Shown here: piece by piece, positions 35,447 to 45,909 of the stretch
Layout of the letters: each line of letters opens with the position of its first letter
Position numbering within the stretch: the first letter of the stretch is position 1
Assembly: GCA_015499985.1 (NCBI GenBank)
Contig: JAAAUF010000193.1
Span: 1-52,370 of the forward strand
Reading direction: 5' to 3'
Origin: Haplosporangium gracile
Taxonomy: Eukaryota > Mortierellomycota > Mortierellomycetes > Mortierellales > Mortierellaceae
DNA: 52,370 nucleotides
Made by a program: the position numbers and the translations under genes
Notes under the pieces: generated by a model
What the model saw: the letters and a program-made list of their open reading frames with translations, nothing else
Told to the model about the DNA's origin: nothing
Databases searched by the model: none

Positions 35447-38400
35447 ATGTACCCGCACTCAGGGCAGGGCATCCCCCATCCCTACCCCCAACCGCAGCAA
35501 CAACATCAACATCAACAGCCGCAGCACAATCATCAGCACTCACTTCCTCACTTGCAGCAACCCCTTCCCCACCTGCAACATCTGCATCTCCACCACCAGC
35601 AACAGCAACAGCAGCAGCATGGTGGCTGGCCTGGATACTCCTCCTCCAACTCAGGCGCCCCTCCACCTTACCAGCCTCAGGCACCGCTTCAGCAACAACA
35701 GCTATCCCGGCCTCAGTCGCTCTATTCCCCTCAGACTCAGTACAAGCAGCAACCTCCGACCCCTGTCACCAACTATGGCTCCTCGCCCTCAGCCGCTGCT
35801 ACGTCCTCGCCCTTCTATCGACCACAGTCGACCTTTTCTTCGACAGGGTCAATTGGCTCTGCAGCACCCGTCACGCCACCCATCACCTCAATAGCCTCAA
35901 TGACTGGTGGAGGCGTGTCAGCTTCGACACCTATTGCAGGCGTTCGTGCTTCGTCGCCCATGCCCACCCCTGCTCCAGCGCTGTACAAAGTCGAAGTCAG
36001 TGATAGTCAGATTCAGTCATGGCAACAGAAGCAGCAACAGCAGCAGCAACAACACAACATCAAGGTTGAGGTCTCTTCGTCGACAACCCAGCCAAAGCCG
36101 CAACCTCCCCTCCCTCTTTCTCTCAGTCCGGCTGTTGCTTCTCCAGTCATCCCGAGCGCCCAATCCCCCGTCAGGGACGTGTATGCCGAGATCCAGCTCC
36201 AGCTCAAGCGTCAGAGTCAACTGCAGGCGATTCAACAAAGTAGTCGTCGAGACACCAACATCGGGGGTGTATCTCCACAACTCTCCAACACGTGGAACAC
36301 CGGCAACCCCACCACGTCGCCCGCAATTCCTTCAAGCATGGGCTCCGCAGGACACAGCCCCTTCCCTACACCTTCCATCCTTCCACAGACCCCCATCGGA
36401 GGAGTAGCAGGAGGGTGGCAACAACAGCCTACGCCTGTGGAGCATCAGTCCTCTCTCACGGACATTACTCCGCCTGCGGGGACCTTCTCTCAGGAATCCT
36501 CTTTGACAGCGCTAGATCCAGCGCCCCCAGCAGCCAACAGCGTCAATGCTCGAATCTCTCGCCCCTATGGACCGTCAAACCAGCAACCATCTTATCCCTC
36601 GGCGATAGAGCAACAGTCATCTTTGACAGAGATTGATGGCACCGTTAAGTCTGGATCTGGACCAGGAAACCGACCTTATTTAGGAGGAAACTTTGCAGGA
36701 GGACCCGGAGGCAACTTTGCGGGCAAACAACCTCACTTGAGCCAGGGACAATCATTCAACTCTGCTTACCCATCCGCAATCGAACAACAGTCGTCTCTTA
36801 CCGAGATTGACTCTATACCATCTGCGCTCACGGAAATCGATAACATCCCTTCTTCGTTGACAGTCCTGGACGACCTGCCTCACAGGCTTGAGGATCAGTC
36901 ACCCTTGACGGTGGTTGATGATCTACCCTATGGACTTCAGGAACAGTCGTCTTTGACGGTGGTCGACAATCTTCCACATGCGTTGTCGGAACAATCACCT
37001 TTGACAGAAGTGGAAGAGCCCAAAAAGGACACCCCCTTATCGCTCATGTCTGGGGTAACTGGCTCCAAGGACAGCGGGATCCAGCGAAAGAGAACCTCGA
37101 TTACTTCAGCCACTGTCACCGCTACAGCCCGCGCGACCGCTTTCTCCGCTACCTCAGCAGCATCCCCAACATTGACAACAACAACCACAACGATGGCCTC
37201 GCCGATCCCGCCAGCTGTGAAAGCACTCTCGGATGCCAACTCGGCCGCCTTTACCATGAGCAATTGGTTTCTACCAGACGATTTTACTGAGCCCACAACA
37301 ACAATAACAACAATGGTGCAGGAGAGTAACGGCGGAGACCGAGTTCAGTCGCCTCCTTTGACTCACGCTGGGCCTGCACCTGTACTGACACACATCAACA
37401 CTGCTTGGGACGAGCATGATTTTGAACCATCGACCCCTGTGGACAGCGGCAAGCCTGGTGTTGTCCTGTACCCTCTCACTCCAACCACAGCAAATGAATC
37501 TGGCGGACGAAATTCCCCGCTATGGAAACCTCCCTCCCTGTCAGCAGCCAATTCGATCAACAAGAAGCGGGACTCGACACCTCCAGTACCGCCAGCCAAG
37601 CCAGCCTCGCTTCTACAGGCCATTTCCAACCGCATACTGAGCCCTCAGTCGAGTGCCACAGGTGCCGAGTTGACATCGGAGGAAATTTATGTGGAGCCTT
37701 CACTACCGATCTTGCAGTCAACTCCCATTCAATCCGTAATCGAGTTCAACATTGACACGGAGCATGTCGATAGTGAGGACGACATTCACAGCGTAGAAGA
37801 GGATGACGATGACAATGGCGCCGACATTGTAAATGAGATTGATGAGTTCGAGGCGCTTCTATCCAAGAGCGACGGTGTCACCGCGCTCATTCGGGACTTG
37901 CAATCGAGTATGTCATTATCCAGGTCACCATCCGGTAGTGGGGGTTCGTTCGCCAAGGCAACAGCTGGTTCTAGAGACATGGACAACAGCAGCTTGAGTC
38001 CAGTCAAGAGGAATGACAGCACGAGTAGCCATAACAGTCAGCGAGGAAATGATTTGGTGGCAAGACTGGCAGATACACCACCTGAGGATACAAAACCCAA
38101 GATGACGTCTCCACCGCAGCAGGCCGTTGCCCCCGCGCCCCCTGTATTGACTACAGTAGAGAGCACCGAGAGCTATGATCTGCCACGGCTAGCCACGACC
38201 CAGTTTGAGTGGACCTTTTCAGAATCGGAGCAGACAACTTACGAGCGTATCTACAGTCTCTGGGAGCGTCCAGCTGAGGGATGTGTCTCTTGTAAGTACA
38301 AATTTGCATCTAGGTTTATTTCGTGACCGGAGGGTAATTTGAGTTGAGTGGCTCAAGATAACTAACCGAGCTACTTTTCTTGCTTATAGCTGACATCGCA

Positions 38401-41327
38401 GGAAAGGTGTTTATGACTCTTGGTTTGTCCAGTCATGACCTCTTTGCCATCTGGTAAGACCACTGTCGTTATCGCCACTCTACCTCAAATAATGAGGTGA
38501 CTAACAAACTCAATTGGCATTCTAATACGGTTGTACTTTACTTTTGCATCTATAAGGCAAATGTTGAACCCAGAGGAAAAGTCGGTGCTTCACAGGACGC
38601 AATTTATCGCCGGTCTTCACTTGGTGACCTGTAAAGTCATGGGCTATGCTTTGCCAGATGATTTGCCTGACGAGCTCATGATTTCAGCAGCTGGTGTCGG
38701 TCGTATTGTCATCCCTCCTCGCCCTGCTCAAGGACCCTCCAGCATTTTGCCTGGGGCTGTCTTGCCTGAGCCTGTTGACAACCCTCAATTCCAACAGCAA
38801 AATCAAGCAACGCAGCAGCAACATTCGCCACAGCAGCAGCAGCAGCAGATGTATGGATACCAGAGCCCGATGTCACCTATGACTAGCCATGCCTCTGGAC
38901 CCCCACCTCCGACTTCCTTCGGATCTAACTTTATGCATGCCTATGACTTTAGTGGGTTGGGCGGAGGCAACAGTGGTCCCATCGATTCTAATGGAATGAA
39001 CGGCAACTCGTCTTTCAAGTCCAATGAAGCAAGTCCCTTCATGGACTTTCGACAGCAGGGACAGCAGTTCTACTACCCACCAATGCAACAGCAGGATCAG
39101 CAGCAGCATCAACAATGGCCCTCTATGCCTGATGCTGAGCACTACGTCCAACAAGCTCTCGCGGGTCAACCCAACTCAACTTCAGTCTCTAAGGCATCCA
39201 GTCTTTCGCGATCTTCGAAATCAACTTCGAATTCGACCGCCACCTCTGCAGAGGTCGTATCAGTCGTCTCTTCGAAGCCCGGACCGCACGCACTGCATGA
39301 CCTGGCGGCTGGTGCGCCTGTGGTTTTGTCGTTTGAATCCAACCTAACCAGCAGAGGGCCACTCCCAACACTGGACTCTCAAAAACCCGACAAACCGACA
39401 GCAGCGTCTGCGGATACAGCCCAAAAGGCAACCAGTGGCGTTTCGAATGGCACGACTACAACCATGACAGTGGTGCCCCGTGTCCCACCCATCGATTATG
39501 AAAAGCTTTACGCATCGCCTCCCGACGCTTTTGATCATGAATCGGCGCCTCCAGAGCTCGACGTTGAGGGCAACAACATCAAGTACCGCTGTAAGTGGGC
39601 TCACTTTCCGTTTGTTGATGAAATTGTGCTGTTGGTTTGAGATATTGTGGCATTGACTCGAACCAATATTTATCTTTTTTATCTTTTTTTGACGAACAAA
39701 TAGCTGACTTCAAGAACGATATGACGGTGTCGGCTTCAGTCACGGCCAATCATCCAATTAACCCCAAGGTGGGCGTCTTTTACTTTGAGATCACGATTGA
39801 CCACTTCAAGGGCAACAGTGCTCTTAGTATCGGTATTGCCAGCAAGTCTCTTCGCAAGAACTTTCAAGTTGGTAAGCTTTTCTCTGTCAGACACTATTCA
39901 GTTGTATTTCGTATACATCCTCTCTTTTGCATATTATAGAATGTAAATTCTAACACCTTCTTTTTGTTGTGTGTGTATTTAGGTTGGGATCTGAACTCAT
40001 GGGGATTCCACAGTGACGATGGCTTCTTGTATTTCGGAAACGGAAAGCAAAACATCACCTACTCGTACGAATACCGCGAGGGCGACACGGTCGGATGCGG
40101 TGTCAACTTCTTGGACAAGGCCGTGTTCTTCACTATTAACGGCGAGATGATGGGCATCGCCTTCCGATTCATCAAGGAGTCCATCCCTCTTTACCCCGCT
40201 ATCGGACTCTCCCAGGCCGGCACCGAGATTAATGCCAACTTTGGTGACCAGACGTTTCTGTTCAACATTGTCGACTACAAGAAGGTACTTGCATAGAAAC
40301 AAAATGGCTTGATTTTATTTTGGGAAGTAACGAGATAACACGGTACAAATTGGACGTGTACTAACCAGATATGCTTTTGCGTATTGCCATTTTATAGAAC
40401 ATCATGGCCAAGACTATCCACACCCAGCCTGTGATGACCTGGAATAATGGTACCAAGAACGAAAAGGTCTTCCAAATTCTGCCTGATGGACTCTCAGTCA
40501 TTGCCAGTGGTAAGGCTACTTTTTAACCTTTCTCATTTTATACCTGGTCAAGCATTTCTTTGGGCTGTCCTTTACACTGAGCTTTGACACACGCACACAT
40601 CGTTCCTTGTAACCATATAGGTAAAGACACTGGATGCATCCGTGGACCCAAGGTGTCGCCTCGTGACAAGGACGTCTTTTACTTTGAAATCACCATCCTT
40701 TACATGCCACCCTCTGACCTCGGGTATGTCTCAACTCTTGAGATTTTTTTCATGGTTCAATTGGTAACCCAACAACGCCACTAATACCATACCTTTTTAT
40801 CAACTACTAGAACGATCACAATGGGAGTATGCGGCAAGGAACAGTCCCTCACCGATGTTCTCGGCTGGAAACCCGGCACGTACGGATACTCGAGCGAGTG
40901 TGGCGACTTCCTTTCAGTCTCCTCCAATCGATCCAGCTTGCATGCCCGCTCTCAATCAGGTCTGATGAAGGCGCGTGCGCGTGGCCCACCCTTCCGAACT
41001 GGATCTGTCGTCGGTTGTGGTGTTGATTTCGCATCCAGAGAACTGTTCTTCACTTTGAACGGCGAGTGCCTCGGACACGCGTTCCATGATCTCGACGTCC
41101 TCGACTGCTTTCCTTGCGTGTCGGTGATTGATGGCGGTGGCGGTGGAGGGGTTGGAGGACCTTTGTCGACTTTGGCCGCGAACGGTGGTGCTGGAAATGG
41201 AGTCGCAAAGCCCAAATCTTCTGGTGCTAATAGTGCAGATCGTGGTGGGTTTGAGTTCAAGGCCAACTTTGGTCAATACCCATTTATGTTTGATCTTGCT
41301 GCATTTGAGTCTAATGGCGGTCAATAA
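35447..41327 (+). CDS. EH domain plus tandem SPRY protein
   Basis: A 1714-residue protein of unusual architecture. Exons: 35447-38291, 38390-38453, 38557-39590, 39704-39871, 39983-40284, 40398-40509, 40621-40723 and 40811-41327, all in phase. The first ~915 residues are Gln/Pro/Ser-rich, with a PPPY motif at 72-75 and nine copies of an SSLT-type repeat (about 331-523). An EH domain follows at about 920-1015 (YERIYSLW, FMTLGLSSHDLFAIWQMLN, then YALPDDLPDEL); its tryptophan is kept but the calcium loop lacks acidic residues. After a second disordered linker come two SPRY domains, about 1315-1471 (GVFYFEITIDHF, GDTVGCGVNFLDKAVFFTING) and 1472-1714 (DVFYFEITI, GSVVGCGVDFASRELFFTLN). EH domains bind NPF peptides in endocytosis, and SPRY proteins such as yeast Ssh4/Ear1 recruit Rsp5 through PPxY. 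An endocytic adaptor role is inferred. Confidence 0.88.
36440..37013 (+). repeat. Coding repeat, nine SSLT-type motifs
   Basis: Within the EH-SPRY gene, residues about 331-523 carry nine related motifs: QSSLTDI, ESSLTAL, QSSLTEI (twice), PSALTEI, PSSLTVL, QSPLTVV, QSSLTVV and QSPLTEV. The last six are spaced 14-18 residues apart, often followed by D and LP. DNA identity between copies is partial, so the repeat is old or under selection. Confidence 0.8.
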
Positions 41328-41373
41328 TATTAAAAAGTATTTGCATGGCATTTCCTACGAAACTACCTTTTTT

Positions 41374-41777
41374 TTACATGAAACTTTTGGTGAGATATAA
41401 AAAGAAATCAAAAATATGAAAAATCAATTGATGAGAATTTTCAATTTCATCGAAGGTTGAGAACGATTCCAGTAGCTGATTGAACAGGGCTGTCTTTGCA
41501 CCCGCGCATCCGCGCCCGTTGCTGAATTTCATATTGTCAACGAGTGTGTACACGGTGTATGGTATGCACGGGCGCATGGTGGTGAACGATCCCCCCTTGC
41601 ACGGCTGAAAATAACGTCCATGGCATTGGATATCTACGTCGTCGACAAAAAACGCGAATACAGAAAAGGAGCACAGGTACCAGTTGCAAACGAGTAAAAT
41701 GTGTGCCAGCCCTTCACTGCTCTCTCTGCTGCGATAGGATATGCAAAAGGACAAAACCAAAGAACGAGGATAAACAT
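41374..41777 (-). pseudogene. Possible broken small secreted Cys-rich protein
   Basis: Two overlapping minus-strand frames look like parts of one short secreted protein. The first, from ATG 41777, opens with a signal-peptide-like stretch (FILVLWFCPFAYPIAAE) and stops at 41634-41636. The second, in another frame and running to 41374, has well-spaced cysteines (CHGRYFQPCKGG, MRPCIPYTV, GRGCAGAK) over about 60 residues. The switch point falls at a six-T run near 41650. A frameshift, an assembly error or an unrecognised intron would each explain it; chance is also possible. No family recognised. Confidence 0.25.
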
Positions 41778-42206
41778 TCGCCTCGCTACTTTTGTATTGT
41801 GAAACACCCGCCTGCGCCATCTCTTCGACCTGACCGAGCACTCAACGTGACAACCGATAGACTCAATGAAACAATAGGTATGTGAGAGTAGGTGCTTTGC
41901 CGATACGCCCTTTTTCTCCATGAGACCGATTGAGAGTAGTCGTTTAAAGACGACTGTGTCGAACAAAGTTGATGAGTCGAGCTGAAGGAGCAGGAAGCGG
42001 TTGAACTGAAAAAAGTCACTCAAAAAAAAATGAGGGCATGCCACCATGCCTCTACAACTTTTTTTTCGGTCTGATCATTTCCTTCTATTTTTATTCAATC
42101 GCTACAACAACTTTTAGGCCGAATGCGGGAAAGCTTGCCTCTCTCTCTTCTCACGTAGAATCGAGTTCATATCCGCTCGAACAAGCCAAGGTGTGAACTT
42201 TTTTTT

Positions 42207-42216
42207 NNNNNNNNNN
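42207..42216. other. Assembly gap (10 N)
   Basis: Ten unknown bases between a T run and an A run. Spacing across this point is unreliable. Confidence 0.95.
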
Positions 42217-43191
42217 AAAATGAACACGCCCAGCTTCACATTTAGCCGATACAAAATGTGTTATCAGATTGGCGCGGTCACTCTTCACCAGTGCGTCTCA
42301 GCAGCTCGTTTTGATCTGATTCGCGCCTACGTCGCCATACCTATCCGACCCAGTCATACTGCACATATCTTCTCTTTTGTAAAATGATAGCATTAGCCGC
42401 TGTTTTTGAGAGACTCTTCCTGGGATAATTCGACTGACAGTTGCGACATGATTCCTGGAGTGAACAACGAGAAATGAGTATAGAAACGAGAGAAGGAGTC
42501 CAACGACTTGATATGGTTCACAAATGGATGCCATAGTAACTTGTTACAAGAATCTTTTATGAACAATAATGGTTCGATCCTCTTTCCAAGTCAGTGTTGT
42601 CGTTGTTCGTTTGATTCAGGGACCTTACAATACTAACAGCTTCGTATTCCTTCCTAAAAAAAAAAAAAAAAAAGAAGCTGTAACGTTGAATTTTGAGGGT
42701 AATGAATCTCTAAAGGTAAAAAAGGAGCCAGTTAATTTGGCTTGCCGGAAGATTTGAGCGGGTGACAGACAGATCATGTTTGAAAAGAAAAGGAGCCGAA
42801 TAACTTACAAAAAGGGGGAGCCAAAAAGGTCAAGGTTTGTTTTTTTTTTTTTTTTTACCCCACATGCCAACAAACTCTGCGTGTGTGTTTGCTTCTTTTG
42901 TAGAGAATGTGACGAGTCTGGGACATTTTTTTCCTTTCGGCTGGAGATCTAGGAGCACAAAGTGACTCTTTTGTGCCTTTCTTTTTCTTCTTCGGTTGCT
43001 CACACCGGTCCTTACTTGCCTTGCTTCTACTTCCACGCCCTTTCATTCATCGGCTCATTCACTCAACAATCTCTCCCGTTCACTCACGTAACCAACATCC
43101 CCTCTCCCTCTTACTACCCTTTACTCATTCAAACACACAAACACAAATACACACTCTCACTCCTCTTCTCTTACTCGCTTCCCGATTCACA

Positions 43192-44286
43192 ATGCATCAA
43201 CTGAACCAAAAGTCACTCGATGCACTCAAGAACCTCCACAACTACGTCTGCCCACAGGACAACTACAATACCACAAAACGGTCCGCCGTTCTTGTAGCGC
43301 TCCTCCCCAACGAAAAGGGTGACCTCGAAGTCATCCTTACCTCTCGCTCCTCTTCCCTCCGCACCAACGCTGGTGACTCTGCCTTCCCCGGAGGTATCTT
43401 TACTCCTTTCCTTTGTCTGCGAGAAAATGTGGGTCCAGTCAATTGCAGGATGAACGGATGCTAATACAGTTATGAAACGCGCTTGTCTGTCTAATTGACA
43501 TATTATAGGAAAGAGAGACCCTGAGGATATCGATCTGATAGCAACTGCCGTAAGTGACGAGCACGCTCCTTCTTCCTCTCTTTCAAGTCCGCTTTCAGGA
43601 TTCCCCGCTCACCCTTGGCCTCTTCCTTTCTTTCACCATAGAAACGAGAGGCAATGGAAGAAGTCTGTCTACCTCCCTCCTTCTCAACAGTCATTACTCT
43701 CTTCCCTCCAGTCCTCTCTCGCCACATGCAAGTCGTCACCCCTGTCGTTGCCTTTTGCCCATCCCTAACCACCACCGATCTCTTCAAAACGCTCTCCGCA
43801 AATCCATCCGAGGTCTCGGCCATCTTTACGGTGCCCCTCGAGATGTTTCTCAGTCCACAACCAGAAGCGTATGATTATTTTGATATGTCGTGGATGATGT
43901 CGGGGCATCGCGTTCATCGGTTTGAGCGGTGTGGGACCGACAACTTTCTCCTCACTCCTCCTGGAGCTGGAAGCAATAATGCTTCAGGATCAACAAAAGA
44001 ACCACAGACAGTACCGGACGAAGGCAACACATCGACACCACGCTCATACTCGTACTCGAACGACGGTGATCGTAAAGGCGGACCAGAGACAGAGGTGGTG
44101 GATCGGGCCAAGGTCGGGTGGCATGTGTATGGAATGACGGCGGGGATCTTGATTGAGGTTGCGAGTGTTGCATTTCATCGCGCTCCCGATTTTGAGCTCT
44201 ATGCGCATGACCAGTTAACGGACCAGGAGCAGATCACGAATTGGTACAACCAGTCTCAGCATACCTTCCGTCGTTCTTCTCTTTGA
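43192..44286 (+). CDS. Nudix coenzyme A diphosphatase (Pcd1-like)
   Basis: Nudix hydrolase of the CoA pyrophosphatase group, which cleaves CoA or oxidised CoA to phosphopantetheine and 3',5'-ADP. Three exons, 43192-43393, 43509-43549 (41 bases) and 43642-44286, give 295 residues. The CoA-specific UPF0035 signature is visible as LTSRSSSLRTNAGDSAFPGG. It runs directly into the Nudix box GGKRDPED...AKREAMEEV, with the catalytic REAMEE intact. The box is assembled across both introns, which confirms the splices. The C-terminal half has a low-complexity insert (about 197-237). Yeast Pcd1 is peroxisomal. The last three residues here are SSL, not a standard PTS1, so location is uncertain. ATG 43192 is the first in frame after a pyrimidine-rich leader. 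Confidence 0.9.
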
Positions 44287-44460
44287 TGAGTTGTTATAGA
44301 GAGTGTTGTTGGAAGTGTTTTTATACCCAAACGATATGCTGTATTGTAATAAATTGGATGTGGGGAAATATGAAACTATACATGTTGTGCGGTGTGGAGA
44401 AATAATACATGCATTACAAGAATATGATACCATGCATATGATCCTATCACAAGCGAGAGA

Positions 44461-45909
44461 CTACAACCGACTCCACCCCTCCCTGGCATGCAAAGCAGCC
44501 CTGGACCGTCGTGTAGCCGCAGAAGACTGTAACACCCCCAACCGAGTCCGATCCCTCGACAGACGATACGTCAGCTCTAAAACCTTTCTCATCTCCCCTC
44601 TCTCCCCCTCTGCTTCCTCCCTTTCCTCGCGGTCCTTCGTAATAACTCCATCAACCGTCCCACGCAACCGCCCTGCCATCTGCGAAATATCCAACGCAAC
44701 ACCCTCGAGAATCGTCGCCAGTTGGTGACGCTCCTGTTGGATGGAGATTGTATTTGCAGTCTTGCGGACGTTCTCGTGGAGTAAACAATCGACGCGTTCC
44801 CCAATTTGGGAGGTGGGGAAGACGTCGCAGCCGACTAGGAGCTCTATCCATATTTTCGCGTGGCCTTCAGGGTGGGTGTAAACGCGGTATTCGTATTTTG
44901 TCTCTGTAACTGTGATGCTGCTGTTGTTGGTGCTGGAGGAGTGGTAAGAGCGAGAGGAGGAAGGCGGGTAAAAGGGTCTTCTGACGACCGGTTTGCGGAA
45001 TGCAGCACTGCTGTTTGGGTACCGACAATCTCTACGCTCAAGACTATTCGCGACTGATCCACTATCGACAGCATGCCGGAAAAAAAACGGATTACGCTCA
45101 ACATCCAATTCCACCAACCCCTGAGCACAACACTGATCCTCCAACTTCCGGTTCCAACTCGGGACCACTACCAGCTGGATATACCAATCCTCCTTGATTC
45201 GGTAAAAGTCTGCAAAGAAGAGACGGTACTCTGGAAACAGTCTTTGTTCGAGGTCTCCGAAGGGGACTTGGTAGCGCTCTCTGCCGTAGGGGGATGTTTC
45301 CACCGGTGCTGAGGACTCTATCATCGGAGGAAGAGGAGTTATTGGCTTCTGCCGCAGAGTCTTTTTTGAATCCTTGTCATCTTCGGGTGTTGGAGTCGGG
45401 GGCGCGGTAGGAGGAGGTGTCGGAATAGCGGTGGAAGAAGTAGTGGGGGCAGCGGTGGCGCAGAAAAACAACCCCAGGAGGTTAATGTAGGGATTAACGA
45501 TCGGTGAAATGTCCGGAACACGAGTTTTGATTCTATATTTCTCGGCCGGGTAGGATAAAAGAAATGTTGTGGGCTTCTCTTTAAATCCTAAGGAGTCCTC
45601 GCTGGCCATAGGAAGATACTTCTCTTGGCGTTGAAGGTCCTCTGCATGCCAATTGCGGTAGATCTTGTAGCACGGTAAGGAGGACGGAGTCGACAAGGAC
45701 GAGGACGAGGGCGAGGCTGAATCCGAGGAATGAGTCGGAGTCAGGGATGGTGCGGGGGTAGTACTAGTTGTGTCTTGGGGAAGGGCGCCACAGTGATGAA
45801 GGGCTTGGTAGTAGCGCTCTCGGGTGAGAACTCGCATCTTGGAACAGAACTCTTGGACGGCGGTCTTCTTGGGAGCCTTGGCTTCCTGTACGACGTCGAT
45901 TGGATGCAT
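44461..45909 (-). CDS. PHYHIP C-terminal-domain-like protein
   Basis: A 482-residue single-exon protein. Its core resembles the C-terminal domain of phytanoyl-CoA hydroxylase-interacting protein: a FADFYRIKEDWYIQLVVVPS strand pair, ERNPFFFRH, and YRVYTHPEGHAKIWIELLVG followed by a charged helix. This domain is common in early-diverging fungi, but its biochemical role is unknown. Low-complexity inserts rich in Ser/Pro/Thr sit at about 50-80 and 155-180, and a Ser/Asn-rich stretch at about 318-340. The C-terminus from about 390 is a probable coiled coil rich in Arg/Glu. It converges on the Nudix gene, whose stop lies 174 bases away. Assignment is from memory of family motifs and is moderate; a hypothetical protein is the fallback. 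Confidence 0.65.
   Translation of the reverse strand: MHPIDVVQEAKAPKKTAVQEFCSKMRVLTRERYYQALHHCGALPQDTTSTTPAPSLTPTHSSDSASPSSSSLSTPSSLPCYKIYRNWHAEDLQRQEKYLPMASEDSLGFKEKPTTFLLSYPAEKYRIKTRVPDISPIVNPYINLLGLFFCATAAPTTSSTAIPTPPPTAPPTPTPEDDKDSKKTLRQKPITPLPPMIESSAPVETSPYGRERYQVPFGDLEQRLFPEYRLFFADFYRIKEDWYIQLVVVPSWNRKLEDQCCAQGLVELDVERNPFFFRHAVDSGSVANSLERRDCRYPNSSAAFRKPVVRRPFYPPSSSRSYHSSSTNNSSITVTETKYEYRVYTHPEGHAKIWIELLVGCDVFPTSQIGERVDCLLHENVRKTANTISIQQERHQLATILEGVALDISQMAGRLRGTVDGVITKDREEREEAEGERGEMRKVLELTYRLSRDRTRLGVLQSSAATRRSRAALHAREGWSRL

Larger units (their letters stand above)
41328..43191. other. Intergenic region with assembly gap
   Basis: 1.86 kb between two plus-strand genes. It holds a possible broken small secreted protein (listed separately), an N gap at 42207-42216, A and T homopolymers (42657-42673 and 42840-42856) and, on the right, the pyrimidine-rich leader of the Nudix gene. 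A GGTTCGATCC tRNA B-box look-alike at 42572 has no tRNA around it. Confidence 0.4.

Noticed and set aside
36440..37013. Regularly spaced repeats suggesting a CRISPR-like array
   Set aside because: They are coding repeats inside a eukaryotic protein, with imperfect DNA identity and variable spacing.
42572..42581. GGTTCGATCC resembling a tRNA B box
   Set aside because: No A box, acceptor stem or cloverleaf could be built around it on the plus strand.
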